From a bacterium (GTDB taxonomy: Bacteria; Patescibacteriota; Minisyncoccia; Phycocordibacterales; UBA10002), in NCBI GenBank assembly GCA_030649775.1, contig JAUSFR010000013.1, positions 1 through 35,161 on the forward strand: a stretch of 35,161 nucleotides of DNA, read 5' to 3'. The position numbers and the translations under genes are program-made. The notes under the pieces are model-generated. The model saw only the letters and a list, made by a program, of their open reading frames with translations. It was not told the origin of the DNA and ran no database searches. Shown one piece after another: positions 24,079 through 31,253 of the stretch; the stretch's first letter is position 1, and every line of letters starts with the position of its first letter.

Positions 24079-24133
24079 AAGATAAACATACCAATCTACG
24101 AATAATACTAATGATACGAATACCTACGAATAA
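24079..24133 (-). repeat. TATTCGTAG-type dispersed repeat ahead of a start codon, copy 2
   Basis: Read on the minus strand, it contains TATTCGTAGGTATTCGTA, CATTAGTATTATT and GTAGATTGGTATG, and ends at the ATG of the hddC-gmhB fusion. It shares these words with 153-263. TGG-TATGTT (24085-24093) makes an extended -10 box 6 nt before the ATG. Confidence 0.65.
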
Positions 24134-24164
24134 CGGGGATACCTTGCGCTCCCGCACAGGATTC

Positions 24165-24206
24165 GGGGCGACAACACAGGGTGAAGCGCCCCGTGGTGTC
24201 GCACCC
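24165..24206. repeat. Long imperfect hairpin between galE-like gene and hddC-gmhB
   Basis: GGGGCGACAACACAGGG (24165-24181) pairs with CCCCGTGGTGTCGCACCC (24189-24206), with one bulge and two mismatches around a GTGAAGC loop. It begins 6 bp after the stop of the minus-strand epimerase gene. There is no U-run, so it is not a standard terminator. Confidence 0.7.
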
Positions 24207-24211
24207 TACAC

Positions 24212-25183
24212 TTACGAATGCTTCATTTTTAAATCCGCTAGTATATCCTTCGCACCCGCACTGAAGGCTTCAAGAGAGGTGGGGTACTTCGGTTTCCAAC
24301 CCAAGGATTTGAGTTTGGATACATCAAGGCGTACCGTGTGCACGTCTCCCGGCCACCCGCGCACTCCGCCGGCAAACCGTACTTCCACATTTTTGAGTCC
24401 CATTTCCGCGATGACGATATCCGCGATGTCGCGCACAAACACCCCGCCCGTCGTGCCCAAGTTAAACAAATTGAGAGGCTCATGCGCATGCACGAGCCCG
24501 AACAGCATTCCATCTACGCAATCGTGCACCTCAATGTACGGCTTGGATTGTTTTCCGTCTCCGAGCACGGGAAGTACGGACGGGTCTTTCTTCAATTTTT
24601 CGTAGAAATCCAAGACAACGCCGTGTGTGGGTCGCTTTCCCACGATATTACCGAAGCGATACATCCACGCCTGTATGCCGAAATTGTGAACGTACGCGGA
24701 GATGACGGCCTCGCAGGCGAGTTTACTCGCTCCATAAAAAGAAATGGGGAGAAGCGGTCCATAATTTTCGGCGGTGGGGGAGACGGTCGCCTCGCCGTAG
24801 ACGACGTTACTTGAAGTGAACACGAGTTTCCCCACACCGGTCTCGCGCATAGCCTGAAGCACGTTGTAAGTCGCTGCCGTTCCTTGCTCCAAGTCAATAT
24901 CGGGATTTTTAGAGCTCTTGATAATATTGGAGTTGGCGGCAAGGTGAAAGACAACGTCCCTGCCCTTCATCGCCTTCGTGAGTTTCCCGACTTCCAAAAG
25001 GTCGGCTTCCACAAACGCAAATTTTGGGTTTCCGAAGTGTGGGGCAATGAATTCCTTTTTCCCAAGCGAAAGATTGTCGTACACAACGACATCATTCCCT
25101 TCGGCCATCAGCCTGTCCACAAGATGGCTCCCGATAAATCCGGCTCCGCCGGTCACCAATACTTTTTTAATGTGTTTTACCAT
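24212..25183 (-). CDS. UDP-glucose 4-epimerase-like SDR
   Basis: A 323-residue extended SDR. The NAD motif is VTGGAGFIGSHLVDRL (10-25) and the catalytic pair is Y150 and K154 in SFYGASK. DNLSLGKKEF, HLAANSNI and FTSSNVVYGEA are typical of UDP-glucose/UDP-GlcNAc 4-epimerases. Its product could feed the UGM-like flavoprotein. The chosen ATG begins MVKHIKKVLVTGG; a longer open frame starts inside the upstream inverted repeat (hydrophobic nonsense) and is rejected. It is fourth in the minus-strand series, after the aminotransferases. The exact sugar is uncertain. Confidence 0.83.
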   Translation of the reverse strand: MVKHIKKVLVTGGAGFIGSHLVDRLMAEGNDVVVYDNLSLGKKEFIAPHFGNPKFAFVEADLLEVGKLTKAMKGRDVVFHLAANSNIIKSSKNPDIDLEQGTAATYNVLQAMRETGVGKLVFTSSNVVYGEATVSPTAENYGPLLPISFYGASKLACEAVISAYVHNFGIQAWMYRFGNIVGKRPTHGVVLDFYEKLKKDPSVLPVLGDGKQSKPYIEVHDCVDGMLFGLVHAHEPLNLFNLGTTGGVFVRDIADIVIAEMGLKNVEVRFAGGVRGWPGDVHTVRLDVSKLKSLGWKPKYPTSLEAFSAGAKDILADLKMKHS

Positions 25184-25217
25184 AAAAAAGAAACTTACCA
25201 AAAAACTAAACAATTTC

Positions 25218-25339
25218 CAAAGCACAAGAACCCAAAAATTCAAACAAAGCCCCAAACCGTCCCAAACTGTTCAAACCATCTGTCCTGTTTGTGTTTTGCA
25301 TCATTGTGTTTTGTGTGGGTTTTTGGGTATTGTGCTTTG
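25218..25339 (-). repeat. A/C-rich inverted repeat, copy 2, overlapping an aminotransferase 3' end
   Basis: The arm starting CAAAGCACAAGAACCCAAAAA (25218-25238) pairs imperfectly with the arm at 25304-25339 (complement CAAAGCACAATACCCAAAAA). The right arm codes for the last residues of the DegT protein at 25301. On the minus strand, the T/G-rich arm sits 34 bp before the epimerase start, as in the other two copies. Confidence 0.75.
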
Positions 25340-26479
25340 TGCTTTTCCCGTTACCTGTACTTTGTTCTGCGTTAGTGCTTCTGTTAACGTCTTTGCGACA
25401 TAGCGAGCCTGCGCGTCCGTCATACCGTAAAAGATGGGGAGGCACATATGGTGCGCACAGAGAAATTCGGTTTTGGGGAGCGACAGTTTGTTTGCAAAAG
25501 GGAAGACCGGTTGCTTGTGCAGGGGAAGCTCGTACACATATCCGCTTGGCTGAATACCTTTTTCCTGAAGCGCTTTGTGCACCAAGGAGCGGTCGTGGTT
25601 CGGCAGGACCACTATATATTTATAGTAATTGTTTATGGAGCCCGCTTCGGGACGTACGATTCTGATGTCGGGACTTTCCGCGAGCAGTGCGTCATATATC
25701 TTGGCTATTTCGTTTCTCCGTTTGATGAACTTCGGCAGGGACGCGAGTTGCCGAATTCCCAAAATGGCGGAGATTTCGGGCATCCTCCAGTTGTATCCGA
25801 TGGAGGTGTGGTAATTGATGTAGATGCCGGTTTTTACCTTACCGAACTCCCGCATTGATTTCATTTTTTCCACGAACGACTGGTCGCTTGTCGTTACCAT
25901 TCCGCCTTCTCCCGTGGTCATCACCTTTGTGGAAAAGAAACTGAAACCCGACGCGACACCGAAGGCTCCGGCCTTGGTGCCGTTTAAAGACGAGCCATGC
26001 GCTTGAGCCGAGTCTTCCACCAGATGAAGTTTTCTTTCTTTACAGATTTTTTGAAGTGAGAGAATATCCTTGGAAATGAGACCTCCGATATGTACGTGAA
26101 TCACCGCCACGGTTTTCTCCGTTATTTTCTTTTTCACGTCGCTCGCGTCCATACAGAGGTTGTCGGTACAATCGGCGAACACGGGAATGCCTCCGGCGTT
26201 TAGAATCGCGTTTGCGGTCGCGATAAACGTATTTGAGGGCAGGATAACCTCTTTGCCCGCGACCCCGATGCTTCGGCAGATAAGTTCCAGCGCGGACGTT
26301 CCGCTGTTGCATCCGACGGCAAAACGAGTGCCCGAGAACTTCGCGAACTTTTTCTCAAACTCTTCGGTGTGAATGTAGCTTGAAAGAAAAGACTTTCCCT
26401 CAAGAATTTTCTTGAATTCTTTGGTGATAACGCGGATGTCCTCTTTGGAGAAATACGGTTTTGTCGCGGGTACTCTCAT
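25301..26479 (-). CDS. DegT/DnrJ/EryC1/StrS-family aminotransferase
   Basis: A 392-residue PLP enzyme that aminates nucleotide-linked keto sugars. SGTSALELI near residue 60, VEDSAQAHG near 154, and the Schiff-base lysine K185 in FFSTKVMTTGEGG are all present, and YNWRMPEISAILG completes the family signature. The C-terminal tail after LTEAL (about 20 residues, TQNKVQVTGKAQ...) is encoded by an intergenic-type repeat and is probably not part of the fold. It overlaps the upstream aminotransferase by 4 bp (ATGA). Two tandem DegT enzymes imply two amination steps or two sugars. The substrate is unknown. Confidence 0.9.
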   Translation of the reverse strand: MRVPATKPYFSKEDIRVITKEFKKILEGKSFLSSYIHTEEFEKKFAKFSGTRFAVGCNSGTSALELICRSIGVAGKEVILPSNTFIATANAILNAGGIPVFADCTDNLCMDASDVKKKITEKTVAVIHVHIGGLISKDILSLQKICKERKLHLVEDSAQAHGSSLNGTKAGAFGVASGFSFFSTKVMTTGEGGMVTTSDQSFVEKMKSMREFGKVKTGIYINYHTSIGYNWRMPEISAILGIRQLASLPKFIKRRNEIAKIYDALLAESPDIRIVRPEAGSINNYYKYIVVLPNHDRSLVHKALQEKGIQPSGYVYELPLHKQPVFPFANKLSLPKTEFLCAHHMCLPIFYGMTDAQARYVAKTLTEALTQNKVQVTGKAQSTIPKNPHKTQ

Positions 26480-27630
26480 CGTGTTTGATAATAGTTTGTA
26501 ATCTCGCTACACACATACTCAATTTCTTCTTGTTTCAGGTTTGGCGCCGAAGGAAGGCACACTCCCGTTTTGAATAGCTTCTCGGTGATGGGGAAGTGCC
26601 CCTTCTCCCCGTACGCGGGCTGGGAGTGCATCGGCATAAAGAGGGTTCGTGCTCCGATACCGCAGGTCTCAAGATGTCGGATAAGCTTTTTCGCGTTGGG
26701 AACAAACAGGATGGCTCGGTGCGGAACGGCATCCGCGAGCGAGTTGAAGGCAAATACCCGCACGCCCGAAACCCCCGATAGCTTTTTCCGATATATACCG
26801 AGAATTTCTTTTTTTCGCTTTACAAAATAGTCCGCTTTCTTGAGTTGGGCGACTCCTACCGCGCTCTGAAGCTCCGTAATTCTAAAATTATAGCCTCTCC
26901 GCTCTATTGTATCCACACCTCGCTCCCGTCTTCCGTCATGCTTGTATATGTTCGCTTCGCTCACGAGTTTTGTGTTATCGGAGAGGAGCATACCCCCTTC
27001 TCCCGTGGTGATGGTTTTGTCCGCGAAAAAAGAAAGCACGGAGAAATCGCCGTACGAGGGAATGGGTTTTCCTTTGTAGGTGCCGAACAGCGCGGGAGCG
27101 GAGTCGTTTATCAAAAACAGCTTATGCTTCTTTGCGTAGCGCGTGATGGTGTCAAGCGCTCCCGTGTTGCCGTACGCGCACACGTACAGAATCGCTTTTG
27201 TCCGCGCTGTCCGAACCACCTCAATGGTTTTTACCGAGAGGCACAAGGTTTCTTCGTCAACATCCGCGAATACGGGGGTCGCGCCTGTGGCGGAAATGGA
27301 GTTCGGGTCGGCCGAATGTGAAAGACTCGGCACGATAATTTCGTCTCCTGTCTTTAGCCCAAGACCTTTCATCCCCGAGATAAGAGCGGCGGTCGCGTTT
27401 CCGAAACAGACCGCGTATTTTCTCTCGCAGATTTCAGCGAGCTTGCTTTCAAACTCGCGCGTGTATTTGTTTTCCGAAAGCCAATTCCGTTCTATGACGT
27501 CGGTGACAAGCGCCAGCTCTTCTTTGCCGATGGACGGTGTGTAGCAGGGTATCGTTTCCTTGCCGACCCGAGCGGTGTAGGATTCGTAGGCGATAATAGC
27601 TTCACTTTTTTTCTCCTTTGGATTCTTCAT
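26476..27630 (-). CDS. DegT/DnrJ/EryC1/StrS-family aminotransferase, perosamine-synthetase-like
   Basis: A 384-residue PLP-dependent sugar aminotransferase. The N-terminus after a charged lead is IPCYTPSIGKEELALVTDVIERNWLSE, close to perosamine synthetase-type enzymes. It shows GNATAALISGMKGL, NDSAPALFGTYKG and the lysine K205 in FFADKTITTGEGG, followed by YNFRITELQSAVG. The usual 4-amino product would need a 4-keto-6-deoxy nucleotide sugar. It follows the SDR gene by 11 bp and overlaps the next DegT gene by 4 bp. The first about 25 residues (KNPKEKKSEAII...) are an extension over the core. Confidence 0.9.
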   Translation of the reverse strand: MKNPKEKKSEAIIAYESYTARVGKETIPCYTPSIGKEELALVTDVIERNWLSENKYTREFESKLAEICERKYAVCFGNATAALISGMKGLGLKTGDEIIVPSLSHSADPNSISATGATPVFADVDEETLCLSVKTIEVVRTARTKAILYVCAYGNTGALDTITRYAKKHKLFLINDSAPALFGTYKGKPIPSYGDFSVLSFFADKTITTGEGGMLLSDNTKLVSEANIYKHDGRRERGVDTIERRGYNFRITELQSAVGVAQLKKADYFVKRKKEILGIYRKKLSGVSGVRVFAFNSLADAVPHRAILFVPNAKKLIRHLETCGIGARTLFMPMHSQPAYGEKGHFPITEKLFKTGVCLPSAPNLKQEEIEYVCSEITNYYQTR

Positions 27631-27641
27631 ACTGGTTGGTT

Positions 27642-28520
27642 TTATGCTTTTGGGCGAAGGGTGTTCAGGTATTCCGTTACCGCCATAGAAAATGGGGTAA
27701 ACACATTTTTTGCTGAAGCCTTCTTTAGTTTAGCATTGCCGAGAAATGGCAATGTCTCGCCCTCGGGTTTGTCCGTTTTAAAGACAACGGAAGCTTTATA
27801 GAAATCGGCTATCATCTGCGCGGCGTCTTTGACCGAAGAGTACTCGTCTCCTCCCAGATTATAGATTCCCGGTGGGAGGGTAAAACCCTCCCGCACGCAC
27901 CGCACCACATCGGGCAGATACACATACTGAATCTTCCGCGCTCCTGTTCCCCAGAGGGTCAGTTCTCCCTTTTCTTCGCACTCCTTTGCGAAATTAAGGA
28001 TGGTGTTCGGGTGCTTCGCCTCTCCCTCGCCGAAGACGGAGGAGAGCCTGAAAATAACGCTGTTTTTGTGGTTTCTTAAAATGAACTGCTCAAAAAAAGA
28101 TTTTGCGACTCCGAAATTATGGCTCGGCAGGAGCGGGCGGTCCTCGAACATCTTTTCGTCTTTGGGAAGCCCGCTGTACACATAGGAAGAGCTAAAATAA
28201 ATAAGCCGACACGAAGGATATGAAGCGAGCGCTTTTACGATGTTAAGAAGCGCCTGAAAATCTTCGGTGAACGAACTTACGAAATCGTCTTTGTAGGCAA
28301 GCGCGGAGTGCGTTCCCGCGTGTACAAACACATTCGGCTTAAAATCGCTTACGGCCTTCCCGGTTTTTTCGTGGTCAGCCAGATTGAGGGAGAGACCTTC
28401 CTCGCCGGACCGGTAGTCCTTATCTATCGGAAGCACGGAGAGGTTTTGTGCCTTCGCATCCTTCTGAAGCTCTGACCCGATGTACCCCAAACTACCTGTT
28501 ATAATAAGCCTCGTACTCAT
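27642..28520 (-). CDS. Extended SDR with Phe in place of the catalytic Tyr
   Basis: A 292-residue NAD(P)-binding SDR, first gene of the minus-strand series. The cofactor motif is IITGSLGYIGSEL (6-18) and FSSSYVYSG follows at about 109-117. The catalytic YxxxK site reads HNFGVAK, so F136 stands where Tyr is expected while K140 is kept. FRLSSVFGEGE and YVYLPDVVRCV fit sugar epimerase/dehydratase relatives. A Tyr codon would need only one base change (TTC to TAC). It may be inactive, use another acid/base residue, or bind a nucleotide sugar without reacting. A strong promoter ends 6 nt before the start codon. Confidence 0.8.
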   Translation of the reverse strand: MSTRLIITGSLGYIGSELQKDAKAQNLSVLPIDKDYRSGEEGLSLNLADHEKTGKAVSDFKPNVFVHAGTHSALAYKDDFVSSFTEDFQALLNIVKALASYPSCRLIYFSSSYVYSGLPKDEKMFEDRPLLPSHNFGVAKSFFEQFILRNHKNSVIFRLSSVFGEGEAKHPNTILNFAKECEEKGELTLWGTGARKIQYVYLPDVVRCVREGFTLPPGIYNLGGDEYSSVKDAAQMIADFYKASVVFKTDKPEGETLPFLGNAKLKKASAKNVFTPFSMAVTEYLNTLRPKA

Positions 28521-28526
28521 GGCGCA

Positions 28527-28555
28527 ATTCTAAACGCTCGGTGCACTCCTTGCAA
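28527..28555 (-). promoter_or_regulatory. Promoter of the minus-strand sugar series, leaderless geometry
   Basis: On the minus strand TTGCAA (28555-28550), exactly 17 bp, TAGAAT (28532-28527), then 6 nt to the ATG at 28520. Both boxes and the spacing are good, and the predicted start site falls at the ATG. Confidence 0.75.
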
Positions 28556-28666
28556 GACGAGGTAGTCATGGTGAAAACCTTTCGGCTGATAGGAGGGTTG
28601 TAGTAGTGCGAGAAGCAATAAATCGGTATCTAAAGGCTCAAGCATGGATGCGTAACTGTTTTCACT

Positions 28667-28722
28667 GTTTGTGCCTTTGGATAGTTTGCATTTTTGTTTG
28701 GTTTTTGTGATTTGTGTTTTGG
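28667..28722 (+). repeat. T/G-rich arm of the dispersed inverted repeat, copy 3
   Basis: GTTTGTGCCTTTGGAT...TTTGTTTGG...TTTGTGTTTTGG matches the right arm at 10281-10334 but the complementary left arm is absent. It ends 17 bp before the asnB ATG. GATAAT (28722-28727) is a possible -10. The rest of the 28521-28738 divergent gap shows no gene. Confidence 0.6.
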
Positions 28723-28738
28723 ATAATTTCTTCTTCGT

Positions 28739-30592
28739 ATGTGTTCAATAAATGGCTTTACCATTGGGGCTCCCGAGCTCATTCTTAACATGAATGGGAC
28801 GACAAAACACCGTGGACCCGACGGCACGGGTGTTTGGCATGGAAAGGGGGTAACCTTGGGCCACAATCGACTTTCCATTATTGACCTTTCGGAAAGGGGT
28901 GCCCAGCCGATGACCGACAGTTCCAAGAGACTTACTATTGTATTTAACGGGGAGATTTACAATTACCAAGAGCTTCGTGCAGAGCTTCAGGGAAAATACA
29001 CGTTCAAGTCGGACAGCGATACCGAAGTCATCCTTAACGCGTATCTTGAATACGGAAAAGAGTGCGTGAAAAAATTCAACGGCATTTTCGCTTTCGCGCT
29101 GTGGGATGAACGTGAACAGGAATTATTTCTCGCGCGTGACCAAAACGGGGTGAAGCCTCTCTACTATTTTTGGGATACAAAACGGTTCATTTTTTCTTCG
29201 GAGATAAAGGCTATTCTGGAACACTCGGTACCGCGTGAGGTGGATAGGGAAGCCTTCAACTTGTATATGCGCGTGGGGTATGTGCCGGAGCCGTACACAA
29301 TGTTCCGAGGCATCAAGAAACTTCCACCCGCGCACTATGCCGTACTAAAGGGAAATGAGTTTTCGCTCAAAAAATATTGGGAAATAGCGGACGTTTCAAA
29401 TCTCTCGTCACGAGAAGAGACCGTCGCGGACATACGGAAACTTTTCAAAGACTCGGTAAAGCGACAGCTCATTTCCGACAGGCCGGTCGGTATCTTTCTT
29501 AGTGGAGGTATTGATTCAACCGCGGTGCTTGGCGCGACCAAGGAAGTGAGCTCCGGAAAAGTAAAAACGTATTCCGTCGGTTTCGCGGTTGATGTCCAGC
29601 AGGAAAAGTTCAACGCCGATTTTCTGCTCGCTCGCGAAACCGCGAAAGCGTACGGCACCGACCATCACGAACTGATGATTTCGGGTAAAGATATCGGCGC
29701 GGAGCTCAAAAACATCGCCTGGCATCTTGACGAGCCGAACGCAAATCCCACCGCGGGGGCTATCTATCTCCTCTCACGACTTGCCAAAAAAGAGGTGGCG
29801 GTGGTGCTTGGTGGCGACGGGGCGGACGAACTCTTTGGCGGATACCAAAGGTACGCGCTCTCCCGCACGCTTCGCGCCGTTTCAAGATTACCTTTGAGTG
29901 TGCGAAAAGCGCTTTCTCTTTCCTTGGCGGGAATGGGGAAAAAAGAGGCCTCGGAAAAAATGCTCATCGCTGGCGGGACCTCGCTCTTCCTGTCTTTCTT
30001 GTCGCAGAAAGAAGGTGATGTGGCTTCCATTCTTAATCCGCAAGTGGCAAAGGGAGGCGTTACGCGTTCGCATTTTGAACGCTACTTTAAGAACACTAGC
30101 CTTTCGGGTGATTTTGAAAAACAATTTATGAACACCGACCGCCAAAGCTGGCTCACCGACGATTCACTCCTGCGGAGCGACAAAATGTCTATGGCGTTCG
30201 GACTGGAACAGCGCGTCCCGATTTTGGACTATCGTTTGCTGGAGCTCGCGTATCGTATTCCCACAAACTGGAAGCTCAAAGGTGGCGGACTTTCACAAAA
30301 CTCATTTCAGGGAAAACAAATCTGGAAAGAAGCGGTGCTTCCGTATCTTCCCGAGCATATTCGGCACCAGCAGAAGCGGGGATTTTTTACCCCAATGGCG
30401 AAATGGCTCCGTACCGACCTACGAGAGGAGGTTATGGAGATTCTTTCACCGGCGCATCTCAACTCCGAGTTCTTCAATGTGGAGGCAGTACAACAAATGT
30501 GGCAGGACCACCTCCAAAGCAAAAAGTACAACCTCACTCTCATTTGGTCGGTAGTGATGTGGCAGTTGTGGTACGATACATTTATAAAATAA
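28739..30592 (+). CDS. asnB: Glutamine-hydrolysing asparagine synthetase-type amidotransferase
   Basis: A 617-residue AsnB-family enzyme. The N-terminal class II glutaminase begins MCSINGF with catalytic C2, then KHRGPDGTG, FNGEIYNYQEL and DSDTEVILNAY. The synthetase domain has the ATP PP-loop SGGIDST (255-261), WHLDEPNANPT, and GGDGADELFGGYQRY. Family members make asparagine, but homologues in surface-polysaccharide loci (WbpS type) amidate uronic acids. The setting among sugar genes and a UDP-glucuronate-forming gene makes that role plausible. The usual MCGI start reads MCSI, a mild change. It starts the second plus-strand series; the next gene follows after 13 bp. Confidence 0.88.
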   Translation: MCSINGFTIGAPELILNMNGTTKHRGPDGTGVWHGKGVTLGHNRLSIIDLSERGAQPMTDSSKRLTIVFNGEIYNYQELRAELQGKYTFKSDSDTEVILNAYLEYGKECVKKFNGIFAFALWDEREQELFLARDQNGVKPLYYFWDTKRFIFSSEIKAILEHSVPREVDREAFNLYMRVGYVPEPYTMFRGIKKLPPAHYAVLKGNEFSLKKYWEIADVSNLSSREETVADIRKLFKDSVKRQLISDRPVGIFLSGGIDSTAVLGATKEVSSGKVKTYSVGFAVDVQQEKFNADFLLARETAKAYGTDHHELMISGKDIGAELKNIAWHLDEPNANPTAGAIYLLSRLAKKEVAVVLGGDGADELFGGYQRYALSRTLRAVSRLPLSVRKALSLSLAGMGKKEASEKMLIAGGTSLFLSFLSQKEGDVASILNPQVAKGGVTRSHFERYFKNTSLSGDFEKQFMNTDRQSWLTDDSLLRSDKMSMAFGLEQRVPILDYRLLELAYRIPTNWKLKGGGLSQNSFQGKQIWKEAVLPYLPEHIRHQQKRGFFTPMAKWLRTDLREEVMEILSPAHLNSEFFNVEAVQQMWQDHLQSKKYNLTLIWSVVMWQLWYDTFIK

Positions 30593-30605
30593 AGAGTCCC
30601 GAGCT

Positions 30606-31253
30606 ATGACTACGTTCACGTTTATAAAGGAAATACTGAAAGGGAAAGACCTGTATCGCATTCTGATGAATGAGGCGTGCGAGCGATGTGAGCTTAAAGG
30701 ACAGGTGCTTGATATCGGCGGAGGCGCGGGGACTCCAAGCTATCTTCGGTTTTTCAAAATGGAAAGCGGGGCGAACGTTACCTCGGTTGACGCTCTGCTC
30801 GCAGGGAAGGCGCAGGTTAACTTTGAAACGGACGCGCTTCCAAGCGCAAATGGGAGTACCGATACCGCGCTCCTGCTCAACGTACTGGAGCACATTTACC
30901 ACTACGGGCATCTTCTTTCGGAGACCAATCGCGTTTTGCGTCCCGGAGCGCGTCTTATCGGTGTCGTGCCGTTTCTTATCAACTATCATCCCGACCCGCA
31001 CGATTATTTTCGATATACGAATGAGAGTTTGCGCGAGATACTTACTTCTGCGGGTTTCAAAGATATACACATTCAGGCGCTCGGCACCGGCCCTTTTTCC
31101 GCTTCATTCTCGCAGATTGAGTTTATGATTCCGCGAGTGCTGAAACTTTTCGTTGTTCCCCTCGCGCTTCTTTTGGACCGATGCGCGGGTGTATTCAGGA
31201 AAAATCTTCCCGACCAATTTCCGCTCGGGTACTTTTTTACCGCTACAAAATGA
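30606..31253 (+). CDS. Class I SAM-dependent methyltransferase
   Basis: A 215-residue methyltransferase with motif I VLDIGGGAGTPSYL (D36 to G42), an acidic strand-2 end (TSVDALL) and TALLLNVLEHIYHYGHLL, then EtnRVLRPGARLIGVVPF as in class I enzymes. The C-terminal 60 residues contain one hydrophobic stretch (PRVLKLFVVPLALLLDRCAG) that may attach it to the membrane. Its stop overlaps the next GT4 gene by ATGA. It probably O-methylates a glycan or lipid-linked sugar; the substrate is unknown. Confidence 0.85.
   Translation: MTTFTFIKEILKGKDLYRILMNEACERCELKGQVLDIGGGAGTPSYLRFFKMESGANVTSVDALLAGKAQVNFETDALPSANGSTDTALLLNVLEHIYHYGHLLSETNRVLRPGARLIGVVPFLINYHPDPHDYFRYTNESLREILTSAGFKDIHIQALGTGPFSASFSQIEFMIPRVLKLFVVPLALLLDRCAGVFRKNLPDQFPLGYFFTATK

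Noticed and set aside
25184..25255. Earlier start for the GalE-like gene
   Set aside because: The added residues are a hydrophobic run read from the repeat arm. The Rossmann fold begins 7 residues after the chosen ATG.
31181..31249. Earlier ATG for the GT4 gene at 31250
   Set aside because: It lies within the methyltransferase gene in another frame. The ATGA overlap and the family-typical N-terminus support 31250.
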